From Ectocarpus siliculosus (lineage: Eukaryota; Sar; Phaeophyceae; Ectocarpales; Ectocarpaceae), in the NCBI GenBank assembly GCA_000310025.1, contig FN649736.1, forward strand, positions 965,642 through 1,029,641: a stretch of DNA of 64,000 nt. Direction: 5' to 3'. The notes under the pieces were generated by a model. That model saw only the letters and a program-made list of their open reading frames with translations, had not been told where the DNA came from and searched no databases. A program made the position numbers and the translations under genes. Shown here piece by piece: positions 46,140-57,574 of this stretch (position 1 is its first letter; the number at the start of each line of letters is the position of its first letter).

Positions 46140-49060
46140 TCAGAGGGAGTCTTGCGATCGATCCTTCCTGCCAGCAAACAGCAACCGACCAACTTGGGAA
46201 GAGGGTCTGCCCACGTCCATCGATGAATAGGCGATAGGGGCAGAAAGAGACGGAGGCAGGAAGACAGAGAGCAGCGCGGCGACTCTTCGAGACAAATCGG
46301 AAACTCCGACAAGCAAGGGTTAGGAAAGCAATGCTGCGCTGTCAGGGCTCGAGAGAGGGGCGGAGAGTAGAATAGGAAAAGCCGGGGGGGGGGAAAGAAA
46401 GGAGAAATCAAGACCGCAGAGAAAAAAGTACAAAAACAATGATAAACAGCAAGAACAAAATACGTGAGAATCGCCGACAATGGAACCCAAGTCGCAACGC
46501 GAATGCAAGGATGACTGTGAGGGAATAGAGAATTGAGACCTACAAATACACGTGGTGAACGACCACCTCGGCCTATACGACCAATACTCTTCAAGGCAAA
46601 CTGTAGCCGACCACTTCATCTCCCCGGAGTTGAAATTCCTAACATACGTGCTCGACGAGTCTTGTATAAACTCCGAGGTATGCCATGCACAACCGCGAGA
46701 TGTAATGCCGTTCCGCTACGATACAGAAACACGCCGAACAACCAGTCCAGATTGAGTAACGTTACGATTCACAAAGACATGGACCGTTTTCCAACATGAA
46801 GAACGACCGCCGAACTCTGTTTCCTCTCAACGTCCCACCAAGCATAGGACATTGCTGATGCGCGTGAATGATGTAGTCAAGGTTTTATAGAACATGGACA
46901 CTGCCATCATTCAGGCCAGCACGTCTGGTTGCGAAGTCTAGGCGGGTCTAGTTTGCTCGAGTTTGAGTAGTCCTGGTAGAACATGGAGTTATGTACGAGG
47001 TTTTTGGCGCTTGGGGCCACACCGCCCAAATTGAGGGGGTTTCAAGACAAAGGTCAATACATATAGTCAATATAGAGTGCACACCGGGCAGTCTATAGAC
47101 AAAAAACACGCTGACAAAACATACTTCATGTAAATGACAGAGAGGTATGTAAAGCGGTAGGCCTATTCTTTAAGAATATTGTCTGACTCTACATCAGTAC
47201 ATATACGTACACCATTGAAAGACGAGTTATTCATGTAGGCATTTAGTTTGATTGAATCATGAACTAATGCCGAGCAGGCGTGGTACCTCAATACTTGTTT
47301 CTGGAAGAACTTTTTTGGGGGTTTCTGGCTCTTCGCGAAAACGCCGCCGCGGGTGCTTCACACGTCAATTACTGCGGTAGAGTGTACCCGTACAAATCGG
47401 AAAGGACGATCGCGAAACGCCTTGTGTGTCTGACACCACACACACAGCAAAAACTGTTGACTACACACCATCATCGAAGGACAAAGAAATGGCACACAAG
47501 CACATCGTGCCCGTCCGTCGTGCCTCAGCAGCAGATTTTATGGCGCTTTCGCTTCGCGCGAACCCCAAGGAAAGCGGGATGTTTGCTAATCGTTGCTCAG
47601 TACAACACAAAACTGCGGCGACCGCCCCTAAAGAAAAAAGACGTAGGCACCGGGAGTACAACGATTGGTGGAGGGGTGATCGGCAGGTGTACTGATCGAA
47701 AAACAAATATGAGACGAGGCAGGGAGAGATGGGCAAAGGGGAGCCCCACGACACGTAGAAAGAACTTTCGTAGTGCCACGCTACACGCAGGCGTGGGCGA
47801 CGAGCTGAGACGAGAAGGAAAACATGCACAGTCGGAGACCAAAGACCTCGCGTGTAGACAGCAGTGAGTATAGCCCAACAAGACCAATGGACCGGCGGGC
47901 TCTCGATAGACGGTAGAACAGAGGGCATGCTGGAAGAGAGGTGATGGATGACATCATCAATAGGCCCGGCCAAGTCGACGGGACGGCCCAAACACCCGCC
48001 AGATGGTTCGAGCTACTGTACAACCGCCGGTGTCCCGTGACCGGCTGGTCCGGTTTCCGCTGAGAGGGCGAGAGGGACGCAGGTTGAAGACGGGAGGCAG
48101 AGACACATGGAGCATGGACGTGTACCGCGAAACGAGAATACTTCTCTGTGAGAGATCCAGAGAGCTCCCGGAATTGCAGTGCTGAGACACTTCTTCTCAA
48201 CGGAGGGCGGAGGAGAGTGCCCGGTATTGGTCGACGACAGAGCTCGAGAACTCGAACTATGCGTCCATTCCTCTCGCTTGCTGCGCCAGAGGTAAGCTTG
48301 TCCCCCATGGCAAAGGCGAATTCATATCGAAAACAACTCCTGTGAAAAACAACCCAACCCACCTCTTTAAGAAAAGGCAGCAGGTTGTTGGCTTGATTGA
48401 AAGAGGTGGGTGGTTAGGCTTACGCATGAGTTGCGTGGAATCAGAATTACGGTAACGCGGGCGTCTTTCCTCTATGACTTGAGATAGACATGACGGCAGT
48501 GCGGAGAACAACAACGCCCGGAAAAGGGATACAGATCGCGGGGGAGGCAGCTAGCCAGGTTAAAAGAAATGACGGCAGCAGCCACTCCTGGAAGAATTTC
48601 ATTTTCCAGTATAGACTATACATCAAACACCATGCAAGACCGGGAACCCACAGCGAGGGTGATCAAGGTGGAGCGTCTCTCTCCCCCGACAGGGAAAAAT
48701 TCACACCCAAACGCACTTTTACAATACCTGCTTTCAATCTTTTGAGGGGTTGAAAGGTGAGGTTCAATTGGACCTCCTCCCCAAGGAGAGACAGCGGGCA
48801 CACTCTGGCTCCCACCCTTCGGATAAGGAGTATTTTTGGAAAAGAGGAAACAGCAAGGCATCGCAATGTTGCCCAAACCAAAAAACGTGGCGCAGCAAGC
48901 AGCTTCGATACAATACCTCTTCACGAAAAAAAAAAGGGACAATGGGAGCGCTAGATGCGCTCGATCAAAACACCCAATGCCGCACACGGGCATCATCATG
49001 AATACAGTACGCCCAAACTACTCGACGTTACATAGTCTATCTCGCCTGAACGCCGCCGCC
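46140..49060. other. Intergenic, no recognised gene
   Basis: Open frames up to 195 codons occur on both strands (for example 47280-47867 plus and 47781-48362 minus) but overlap antisense and show no motif. A segment at about 46547-46677 (+), reading NDHLGLYDQYSSRQTVADHF before a GTATGC donor, is protein-like but isolated. Confidence 0.4.
48358..48410. repeat. Inverted repeat with 11-bp perfect arms
   Basis: CCCACCTCTTT at 48358-48368 pairs with AAAGAGGTGGG at 48400-48410 across a 31-bp loop. With small gaps the arms extend to about 19 bp. It is not followed by a T run and lies outside any gene I can support. Confidence 0.6.
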
Positions 49061-49273
49061 ATGGATGAAGCCCCGGGCGAATCTCCGGAAGAAGCTCGTC
49101 CGACCGCGCTACTCGCCATTTCTCCTTCAAGTGTAGACCGCATTGGACAACGGAACCGGGGGGGGCATGCAAGGGGTCGGCGGTCAGGCACATGGTCTTG
49201 GATACGGGGAGCTTTGCGTGGAAGCTCCTTGATCAGCAGCGGAAAATCTTCCATTTTCAAGATGCGAACTGAT
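49061..49273 (+). CDS. Possible first exon of an unrecognised gene
   Basis: An ATG in GCCGCCGCCATGGATG opens a 71-codon frame beginning MDEAPGESPEEARP and ending SSIFKMRTD at a strong donor, GAT/GTAAGTGC. The peptide is Ser/Gly/Arg-rich and has no recognisable domain. The donor and the last few codons belong to the tandemly duplicated unit that follows and are repeated after the 52.6 kb gap. Candidate downstream exons in the unit (ATGGCGGCGGTGAAGCGAG before GTGAGT near 49930; a segment ending PLRV before GTGAGT near 50528) are unproven. The antisense frame with 19 alanines is probably a shadow of the CTG tract. Confidence 0.3.
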
Positions 49274-49288
49274 GTAAGTGCATAGCTC

Positions 49289-49348
<60 letters not shown>

Positions 49349-52300
49349 TCCTCTTGTGACATCTCTACAGTATCTTTGACATGAATAGATCGCCGGACAT
49401 GCCTGGCGTCTCTATCTCAGCAGAAAACAAATGGGCGCGCCAGGCATTGAAGAAATCAAGATTGGGTGGCTGCCAGCCGCTTCACACACCAAGACACCAG
49501 CGCTTGCAGCCGAAACCACACAGCTAGCTGGACCGGCTAAAGCATGCATTAACCACCCACGACATGCTGTGCAAACCGGGTGAACTCGAGCAACACCACG
49601 GCCAAGCACAACACCAAGGAAGGCCCCACCCAACGATCGTGTCTTGTCCGATGCATTGCTGTTCATAATAAAGGGCAACCGCCGTTGCACCCAAGGGCGA
49701 CACATGGCCATGCATTCAAACACGGACCATCAAGCCGGCATGAGAGACCAAAGATATCCGAAGAGAATGTTGTCGCTGCCGCGCATGTAGACTGCTGCTG
49801 CTGTTGAACATACTTCCTTCCAGATTGCCTAGACCTTATCTCTCTTTCGCCAGTCCTGCCCAACCTGGATGTCTTACCTCCTCTGTCTCCTTTTTGTGGA
49901 CAACAAAGATAGATGGCGGCGGTGAAGCGAGGTGAGTCTGGGCTGCTGCTGCTGCTGCTACTGCTGCTGGGAAGGTAGGATATCTTTACTATGCAGGTGG
50001 GGGCGAAAAAAGGCCGCTCGCTTACCTGCTGGTGTTGACGCTGGGGTTGGCGCTGCTGAGAACAGAGGGGACGAGTAGAAGTGTGGTGGGTGGGGGAAGG
50101 GAAGGAGCGCGCGTTGCTCGGATCAACCATCAACCATGAACACTCCGGGGGGGCGGCGCAAAGGACACAGATATAGAAGCCTATACCCTCCCTCTATATA
50201 GGCACGCGGCCCCTGGATCAGCTGTTTTTTTTACTCCAACGCTTGTCTCTCTGCTTCTCTCCCGCGGATATAGAATCCCACGTTCACCTCCATCCACTAG
50301 AGAGAGGGAGACGAGAGAGAGAGACGCTGCAGGGTGTGCTGAGCAATCCAGAGTGCAACATGTGTCGCATGCTTGCCGCCATACCATTCGGCTTTGCAAA
50401 CCTACTGTGGCTAGAGCTCACCCTGGATGGTGGATTTGAGAGCTCCCTGGATGAAGCATGCCGGCCGGGACACGGGCGGGTGCGCACAGCACAGCAGCTC
50501 CCACCAAAACCAACCCCGTTAAGAGTGGTGAGTGATTGGGTGATCGTATTGCGCTGGCTGCAACCTGCGAAAGAAACGCACTCTTGCCATGATATGTACT
50601 ACTGCTGTAGGTTGATGCTTGGAGCGGAGCGAAAACTTGGGCCGCGCGCTTGGGTTTGAATTGAACACAAAATTAAAACTCGACGATTGATGCAACGATC
50701 ACAGCAGTGGCATAGCGAAAGGAACAGCTCGATGCGACGCATTGGCCCTCGTTTCCACTCGGTCGTCCTGACGCTCGACTGCCCCTATCAGTCATGGCGC
50801 ATTGCGTGCCAGTCTCGTGTTTGAACGTGGCTAATGTAGACACAGCAGCAGTAGTAACACGTGCTGGCTCTCTCACTTGTTTCCGCGGTGTTGCAAGGTT
50901 GGATTTTTTTCCTCTCTCATTTTTGAAATTTCCGGACGTGTAATCTATCTCATTTTTTGGTTCTCTCCGTGGTATTGCAGCTCGTGTGAAATATTAGGCT
51001 GGCTTACATGCTATGTACCCACATGGTTCTGCTTCGTGGTATGCATGACAACAAAACCTGGCAAACGCGGAATAACTCTCTTGGTTGGTCAACCATCACC
51101 TGGTAACCGTGTGGTACCATACACCATACCGCGAGTAGGTTGCCAGGTGGGATGGAGAAAGCTGTTGGGCACGTTTCCTCCGCACGCACGACCTACCCAT
51201 TTCGCGCGGAAAAATCGGAACAATTCGGGCAACGACCACAACCCAACGCCACTCTGCTCTCATCTCCCCATGCAGCCTCGGGGATTGGACTCCCTTGTGT
51301 ACACAACAATACTTCTGCTCTCTGCTCGGCTTTGTTCCCTCTGGTGGTGTAGTACCAGACCAAAGGTCTCCACAATACAACAACAGCTCCATCTGTCCAA
51401 GCCATCAAAAAGAGCCCATAAGTTCCTGCGTTCATGCATAGTCTACAATGCATGCGGAGACGAAAATGTTCCAGAGAGACCCAGCGCCAAAAGCTATCAC
51501 ACCGGAAAGTCGTGTTGGACCAATCACCGCTGCTGTGTTTGACAGGGGTGACAGGAGTGTTGCGGTCGCTGTGGTGGAATATGCACGGACAGGCCAGTCG
51601 TGTTTTGGTTTCATCAGCCAGCCCATTTTTGTTCAGATGATCATCACCAACAACCACGAACCCTGCCTTTTTTGCGTCATACAATCGAACAGCAGTTAGT
51701 TGCCTCCCGTCCGATCTCTGGCTGGTCGACGTCCACGGCAGCAGTTGTGGAAGCTGCGAGTACTTGCTCACCTCGATTTCATCTCTGGGCCGTTCGTGGA
51801 TCCTGTGAAAACAGCGTTTTTTCATCTTTTCTTCGCCTCGTCACGGATTCATCAGCTTCTACGTTTTTCGTGCGGGAGTGCGGAGGGCGGGGTGGTGGTG
51901 GTTGTGGTGGTGTACCGGAGTTGTCGTAGAACCGCGGCGGGATGTACCGAGGAGGAACAAAGCCTCGGATGGAACCTTTTGACTGGGCGTTTTTACGGGC
52001 GGTTTCGGCGTTCTCTGACTTGTACGCTTGCCTCTCACTGCTACTTGTACCCCTGCATCGTTCTAGCTAATGTTTCAACGCTGTCGTAGTCTTTGTGTCA
52101 TTAAATTACGTCCCTTTCGTCCTTTCCTTCGTGAACAACAGCACGCATACATCGTCATCGTGAGCAGGCATGAAAAACTAGGTCGCAGGTGGTGCTAGCC
52201 TGCTGTACGCACGCACGGAGGTAGCGCGCCGTAGAGTTTCGGGGACCAGCGTCAGGCGCGCAGCGGTATGGATGGACGAGCGGTTTGGATGGACGAAAGG

Positions 52301-52621
52301 AAGCAGCGTAGACAAAACAGATACGGCCACGCAAACCAAGGCTACGTACCTCCCTCCCACAACGCGATCACACAACACGCCCTCCGAAATTCCCAATCAA
52401 CTGATCGGGATTGGGGACCTGGTAGGGTGGGATCCACAACACCACGCGTTGTGCATCTACAGTACATGTATGTATCAATGACGCTAACGGGCTGCTTAGA
52501 GTACATCTACAGCTTCACCGGTAGGTCACTTTAAAATCTGTTTCATCGAAGTGTCTCGAGGGTTCAAGAAGGTAGGCATCGTTTCCGCCAAAGCGTCCTC
52601 CTGTACTACTGCCATGCGGCC
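49259..52621. repeat. 3.4 kb tandem unit, copy 1
   Basis: From AAGATGCGAACTGATGTAAG to TGCCATGCGGCC. Copy 2 lies 3,463 bp to the right with only a few differences, such as one T/C in a T run near 50227, a G/C at 50430 and a 3-bp TAC indel near 52603. Inside are a 221-codon plus frame (50877-51542) and a 210-codon minus frame (51193-51825) that overlap antisense. Neither has a motif I recognise, and their sequence identity between copies says nothing about selection because the whole unit is identical. Confidence 0.95.
49291..49347. repeat. CTG trinucleotide tract, copy 1
   Basis: Eighteen to nineteen uninterrupted CTG units just downstream of the possible exon donor at 49273. The matching tract in copy 2 is at about 52754-52810 and has nearly the same length. 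A shorter CTG run with one CTA interruption lies near 49941 and again near 53404. Confidence 0.95.
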
Positions 52622-52721
52622 NNNNNNNNNNNNNNNNNNNNNNNNNNNNNNNNNNNNNNNNNNNNNNNNNNNNNNNNNNNNNNNNNNNNNNNNNNNNNNN
52701 NNNNNNNNNNNNNNNNNNNNN
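52622..52721. other. Assembly gap, 100 N
   Basis: A placeholder gap exactly at the junction of the two tandem copies. Confidence 0.99.
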
Positions 52722-52751
52722 AAGATGCGAACTGATGTAAGTGCATAGCTC

Positions 52752-52811
<60 letters not shown>

Positions 52812-55800
52812 TCCTCTTGTGACATCTCTACAGTATCTTTGACATGAATAGATCGCCGGACATGCCTGGCGTCTCTATCTCAGCAGAAAACAAATGGGCG
52901 CGCCAGGCATTGAAGAAATCAAGATTGGGTGGCTGCCAGCCGCTTCACACACCAAGACACCAGCGCTTGCAGCCGAAACCACACAGCTAGCTGGACCGGC
53001 TAAAGCATGCATTAACCACCCACGACATGCTGTGCAAACCGGGTGAACTCGAGCAACACCACGGCCAAGCACAACACCAAGGAAGGCCCCACCCAACGAT
53101 CGTGTCTTGTCCGATGCATTGCTGTTCATAATAAAGGGCAACCGCCGTTGCACCCAAGGGCGACACATGGCCATGCATTCAAACACGGACCATCAAGCCG
53201 GCATGAGAGACCAAAGATATCCGAAGAGAATGTTGTCGCTGCCGCGCATGTAGACTGCTGCTGCTGTTGAACATACTTCCTTCCAGATTGCCTAGACCTT
53301 ATCTCTCTTTCGCCAGTCCTGCCCAACCTGGATGTCTTACCTCCTCTGTCTCCTTTTTGTGGACAACAAAGATAGATGGCGGCGGTGAAGCGAGGTGAGT
53401 CTGGGCTGCTGCTGCTGCTGCTACTGCTGCTGGGAAGGTAGGATATCTTTACTATGCAGGTGGGGGCGAAAAAAGGCCGCTCGCTTACCTGCTGGTGTTG
53501 ACGCTGGGGTTGGCGCTGCTGAGAACAGAGGGGACGAGTAGAAGTGTGGTGGGTGGGGGAAGGGAAGGAGCGCGCGTTGCTCGGATCAACCATCAACCAT
53601 GAACACTCCGGGGGGGCGGCGCAAAGGACACAGATATAGAAGCCTATACCCTCCCTCTATATAGGCACGCGGCCCCTGGATCAGCTGCTTTTTTTACTCC
53701 AACGCTTGTCTCTCTGCTTCTCTCCCGCGGATATAGAATCCCACGTTCACCTCCATCCACTAGAGAGAGGGAGACGAGAGAGAGAGACGCTGCAGGGTGT
53801 GCTGAGCAATCCAGAGTGCAACATGTGTCGCATGCTTGCCGCCATACCATTCGGCTTTGCAAACCTACTGTGGCTAGAGCTCACCCTGGATCGTGGATTT
53901 GAGAGCTCCCTGGATGAAGCATGCCGGCCGGGACACGGGCGGGTGCGCACAGCACAGCAGCTCCCACCAAAACCAACCCCGTTAAGAGTGGTGAGTGATT
54001 GGGTGATCGTATTGCGCTGGCTGCAACCTGCGAAAGAAACGCACTCTTGCCATGATATGTACTACTGCTGTAGGTTGATGCTTGGAGCGGAGCGAAAACT
54101 TGGGCCGCGCGCTTGGGTTTGAATTGAACACAAAATTAAAACTCGACGATTGATGCAACGATCACAGCAGTGGCATAGCGAAAGGAACAGCTCGATGCGA
54201 CGCATTGGCCCTCGTTTCCACTCGGTCGTCCTGACGCTCGACTGCCCCTATCAGTCATGGCGCATTGCGTGCCAGTCTCGTGTTTGAACGTGGCTAATGT
54301 AGACACAGCAGCAGTAGTAACACGTGCTGGCTCTCTCACTTGTTTCCGCGGTGTTGCAAGGTTGGATTTTTTTCCTCTCTCATTTTTGAAATTTCCGGAC
54401 GTGTAATCTATCTCATTTTTTGGTTCTCTCCGTGGTATTGCAGCTCGTGTGAAATATTAGGCTGGCTTACATGCTATGTACCCACATGGTTCTGCTTCGT
54501 GGTATGCATGACAACAAAACCTGGCAAACGCGGAATAACTCTCTTGGTTGGTCAACCATCACCTGGTAACCGTGTGGTACCATACACCATACCGCGAGTA
54601 GGTTGCCAGGTGGGATGGAGAAAGCTGTTGGGCACGTTTCCTCCGCACGCACGACCTACCCATTTCGCGCGGAAAAATCGGAACAATTCGGGCAACGACC
54701 ACAACCCAACGCCACTCTGCTCTCATCTCCCCATGCAGCCTCGGGGATTGGACTCCCTTGTGTACACAACAATACTTCTGCTCTCTGCTCGGCTTTGTTC
54801 CCTCTGGTGGTGTAGTACCAGACCAAAGGTCTCCACAATACAACAACAGCTCCATCTGTCCAAGCCATCAAAAAGAGCCCATAAGTTCCTGCGTTCATGC
54901 ATAGTCTACAATGCATGCGGAGACGAAAATGTTCCAGAGAGACCCAGCGCCAAAAGCTATCACACCGGAAAGTCGTGTTGGACCAATCACCGCTGCTGTG
55001 TTTGACAGGGGTGACAGGAGTGTTGCGGTCGCTGTGGTGGAATATGCACGGACAGGCCAGTCGTGTTTTGGTTTCATCAGCCAGCCCATTTTTGTTCAGA
55101 TGATCATCACCAACAACCACGAACCCTGCCTTTTTTGCGTCATACAATCGAACAGCAGTTAGTTGCCTCCCGTCCGATCTCTGGCTGGTCGACGTCCACG
55201 GCAGCAGTTGTGGAAGCTGCGAGTACTTGCTCACCTCGATTTCATCTCTGGGCCGTTCGTGGATCCTGTGAAAACAGCGTTTTTTCATCTTTTCTTCGCC
55301 TCGTCACGGATTCATCAGCTTCTACGTTTTTCGTGCGGGAGTGCGGAGGGCGGGGTGGTGGTGGTTGTGGTGGTGTACCGGAGTTGTCGTAGAACCGCGG
55401 CGGGATGTACCGAGGAGGAACAAAGCCTCGGATGGAACCTTTTGACTGGGCGTTTTTACGGGCGGTTTCGGCGTTCTCTGACTTGTACGCTTGCCTCTCA
55501 CTGCTACTTGTACCCCTGCATCGTTCTAGCTAATGTTTCAACGCTGTCGTAGTCTTTGTGTCATTAAATTACGTCCCTTTCGTCCTTTCCTTCGTGAACA
55601 ACAGCACGCATACATCGTCATCGTGAGCAGGCATGAAAAACTAGGTCGCAGGTGGTGCTAGCCTGCTGTACGCACGCACGGAGGTAGCGCGCCGTAGAGT
55701 TTCGGGGACCAGCGTCAGGCGCGCAGCGGTATGGATGGACGAGCGGTTTGGATGGACGAAAGGAAGCAGCGTAGACAAAACAGATACGGCCACGCAAACC

Positions 55801-56083
55801 AAGGCTACGTACCTCCCTCCCACAACGCGATCACACAACACGCCCTCCGAAATTCCCAATCAACTGATCGGGATTGGGGACCTGGTAGGGTGGGATCCAC
55901 AACACCACGCGTTGTGCATCTACAGTACATGTATGTATCAATGACGCTAACGGGCTGCTTAGAGTACATCTACAGCTTCACCGGTAGGTCACTTTAAAAT
56001 CTGTTTCATCGAAGTGTCTCGAGGGTTCAAGAAGGTAGGCATCGTTTCCGCCAAAGCGTCCTCCTGTACTGCCATGCGGCCTC
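52722..56083. repeat. 3.4 kb tandem unit, copy 2
   Basis: Starts AAGATGCGAACTGATGTAAG immediately after the gap and runs to TGCCATGCGGCC, where unique sequence (TCTACGTAAGCGC) follows. All features of copy 1 are repeated at +3,463, including the CTG tract and both long antisense frames (54340-55005 plus, 54656-55288 minus). Near identity means either a very recent duplication or one sequence assembled twice. Confidence 0.95.
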
Positions 56084-56754
56084 TACGTAAGCGCACATAC
56101 ATACATACGAGACAACACCTTACAGCTCAAACAATGCTTCGAGACCGAAAATAAGTCCAGAAAATGCCCTGGCAGACCTTTCGCAATTCGGACAAACGGC
56201 GCGCCACGAGCCAACAAAGGGCCGAGCCCCTTGTAAGACTACAGTACTCGACACACGCAGCACCAACACTTGCCGCACCTTGCGATACACTTCTTCTACA
56301 AACTACCCTTCCTTCTTCTCGGCCTACAACAGTGTAGGAGTAGGAAAGACCGCGACAGAATCCCGAGACAAGCCAGCAGGCGAAGAGTAAACCCTGAAGG
56401 CGATATTATCAGGAACTGCCCGTGGAAACAATCCTTGGAAACACCAATGTGTTTCGTTTCCTTCGTACCTCCACGTGTGGTGCGCGACGATGACCTATCT
56501 ACTACCCATACAGCAGAGCTGGCATGCCAACACTGGCATGGTTGCAGGGAGGGGCGGAAATTGCCCCGGAATCACTGGCACTCAACTACCCTAGGTTTCG
56601 AGTCATCGCACCCCTGTTCGGCGACTCCCGGACCCTGTGCAGAAATCGAATCAAATCATTTAGACATTTACTTTGCATCGCACCCCTGTGCGACGGCTCC
56701 GGACCGTGCGATGACTCACAACGAACGGTAGTTACCGTAGATAGTCTAAATTAC

Positions 56755-56900
56755 CTTGAGAGCGACGTCTTCGTACGGAGGGCCGGCGTGGAATCGGAGG
56801 ATGGCAAGGCAAAGCCGGGGTGATCCACCTTCTCCAAGAAATACTTGAGGGTATCCCCGCGATCGATCAGGTCAGGGTAGAACATGTTGAACTTGTAGCC
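56755..56900 (-). pseudogene. Cactin C-terminal exon, frameshifted fragment
   Basis: Cactin is a conserved nuclear, spliceosome-associated protein. This exon, after a good acceptor (CTTCGCCGCAG), encodes GYKFNMFYPDLIDRGDTLKY then FLEKVDHPGFA, and in a second frame ILRFHAGPPYEDVALK before a GTAATT donor. Both parts match the Cactin C-terminal domain in order. The switch of frame coincides with a doubled TTGCC (TTTGCCTTGCC, about 56807-56817). The exon is 146 nt; without one TTGCC it would be 141 nt, or 47 codons. I could not find the final exon (the family ends in a YRYRR-like tail) downstream on the minus strand. Upstream, only a weak FNR-like segment is seen near 57080-57150. A disrupted fragment is the simplest reading; a sequencing error in a real gene cannot be excluded. 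Confidence 0.8.
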
Positions 56901-57381
56901 CTGCGGCGAAGATTGTTGAAAGGGAAAACGCGCGGAAGGATACAGGTTGTTAGCCGCCACCGAGGTTGGAATACACATCTTTTTTATCGGACCCGAGAGC
57001 GAGAGAGCGAGCTGGTGCGGGTGAACTACAAGAGGTGGCAAAAAAAACGCGCCAGGCCTGTGGTGCCCGTTGTGTAGGTTCAAAGATGTCCATACGGCAT
57101 CATCTGCCCCACAGCGGTTGAAGACGTGGAACTTGCGAGTACATTTTATAGGCACGGTTCATCGATAGGACACGCATATCTTCACACCCTGCCATATTCT
57201 TGACAATAGGCTCGACCAGACCTGTACTACTGCTGTCTTGTGTGTGTTTAGTATCGGCCGTATGCCTATCAAACTAGTTGTAGACACAACCATTTTTCGT
57301 GCAACCTTCTCCTGTGTCGGAAACTGCTTGTCAGTAAATGCTTGCTCGGACACCCTGCCCGCCCCACGTATCAATAAATAG

Positions 57382-57539
57382 GTCAAATTTGTCGAGCAGC
57401 ATGGCGAGGTGCCCAACGCCACGGCGGCGTTCGTGCGGTTCGCGATTGCTGCGGGCGGGGGCATCTTTACCCTTGGCTGACTTCCGCCGAAAAGAGGTTT
57501 TATTCGCAGGTAACGGGCCAGATCCCAGATACGTTGTTC

Positions 57540-57574
<35 letters not shown>

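Noticed and set aside
46547-46677. Protein-like plus-strand segment (NDHLGLYDQYSSRQTVADHF) ending at a GTATGC donor
   Set aside because: Looks like an exon but is isolated, has only a weak acceptor and no recognised homology, so I did not call a gene.
47280-47867. 195-codon plus-strand frame
   Set aside because: No domain, basic and repetitive by composition, and overlapped by minus-strand frames of similar length.
50877-51825. 221- and 210-codon antisense frames in the tandem unit, repeated at 54340-55288
   Set aside because: They overlap each other on opposite strands, carry no known motif, and conservation between copies reflects whole-unit identity.
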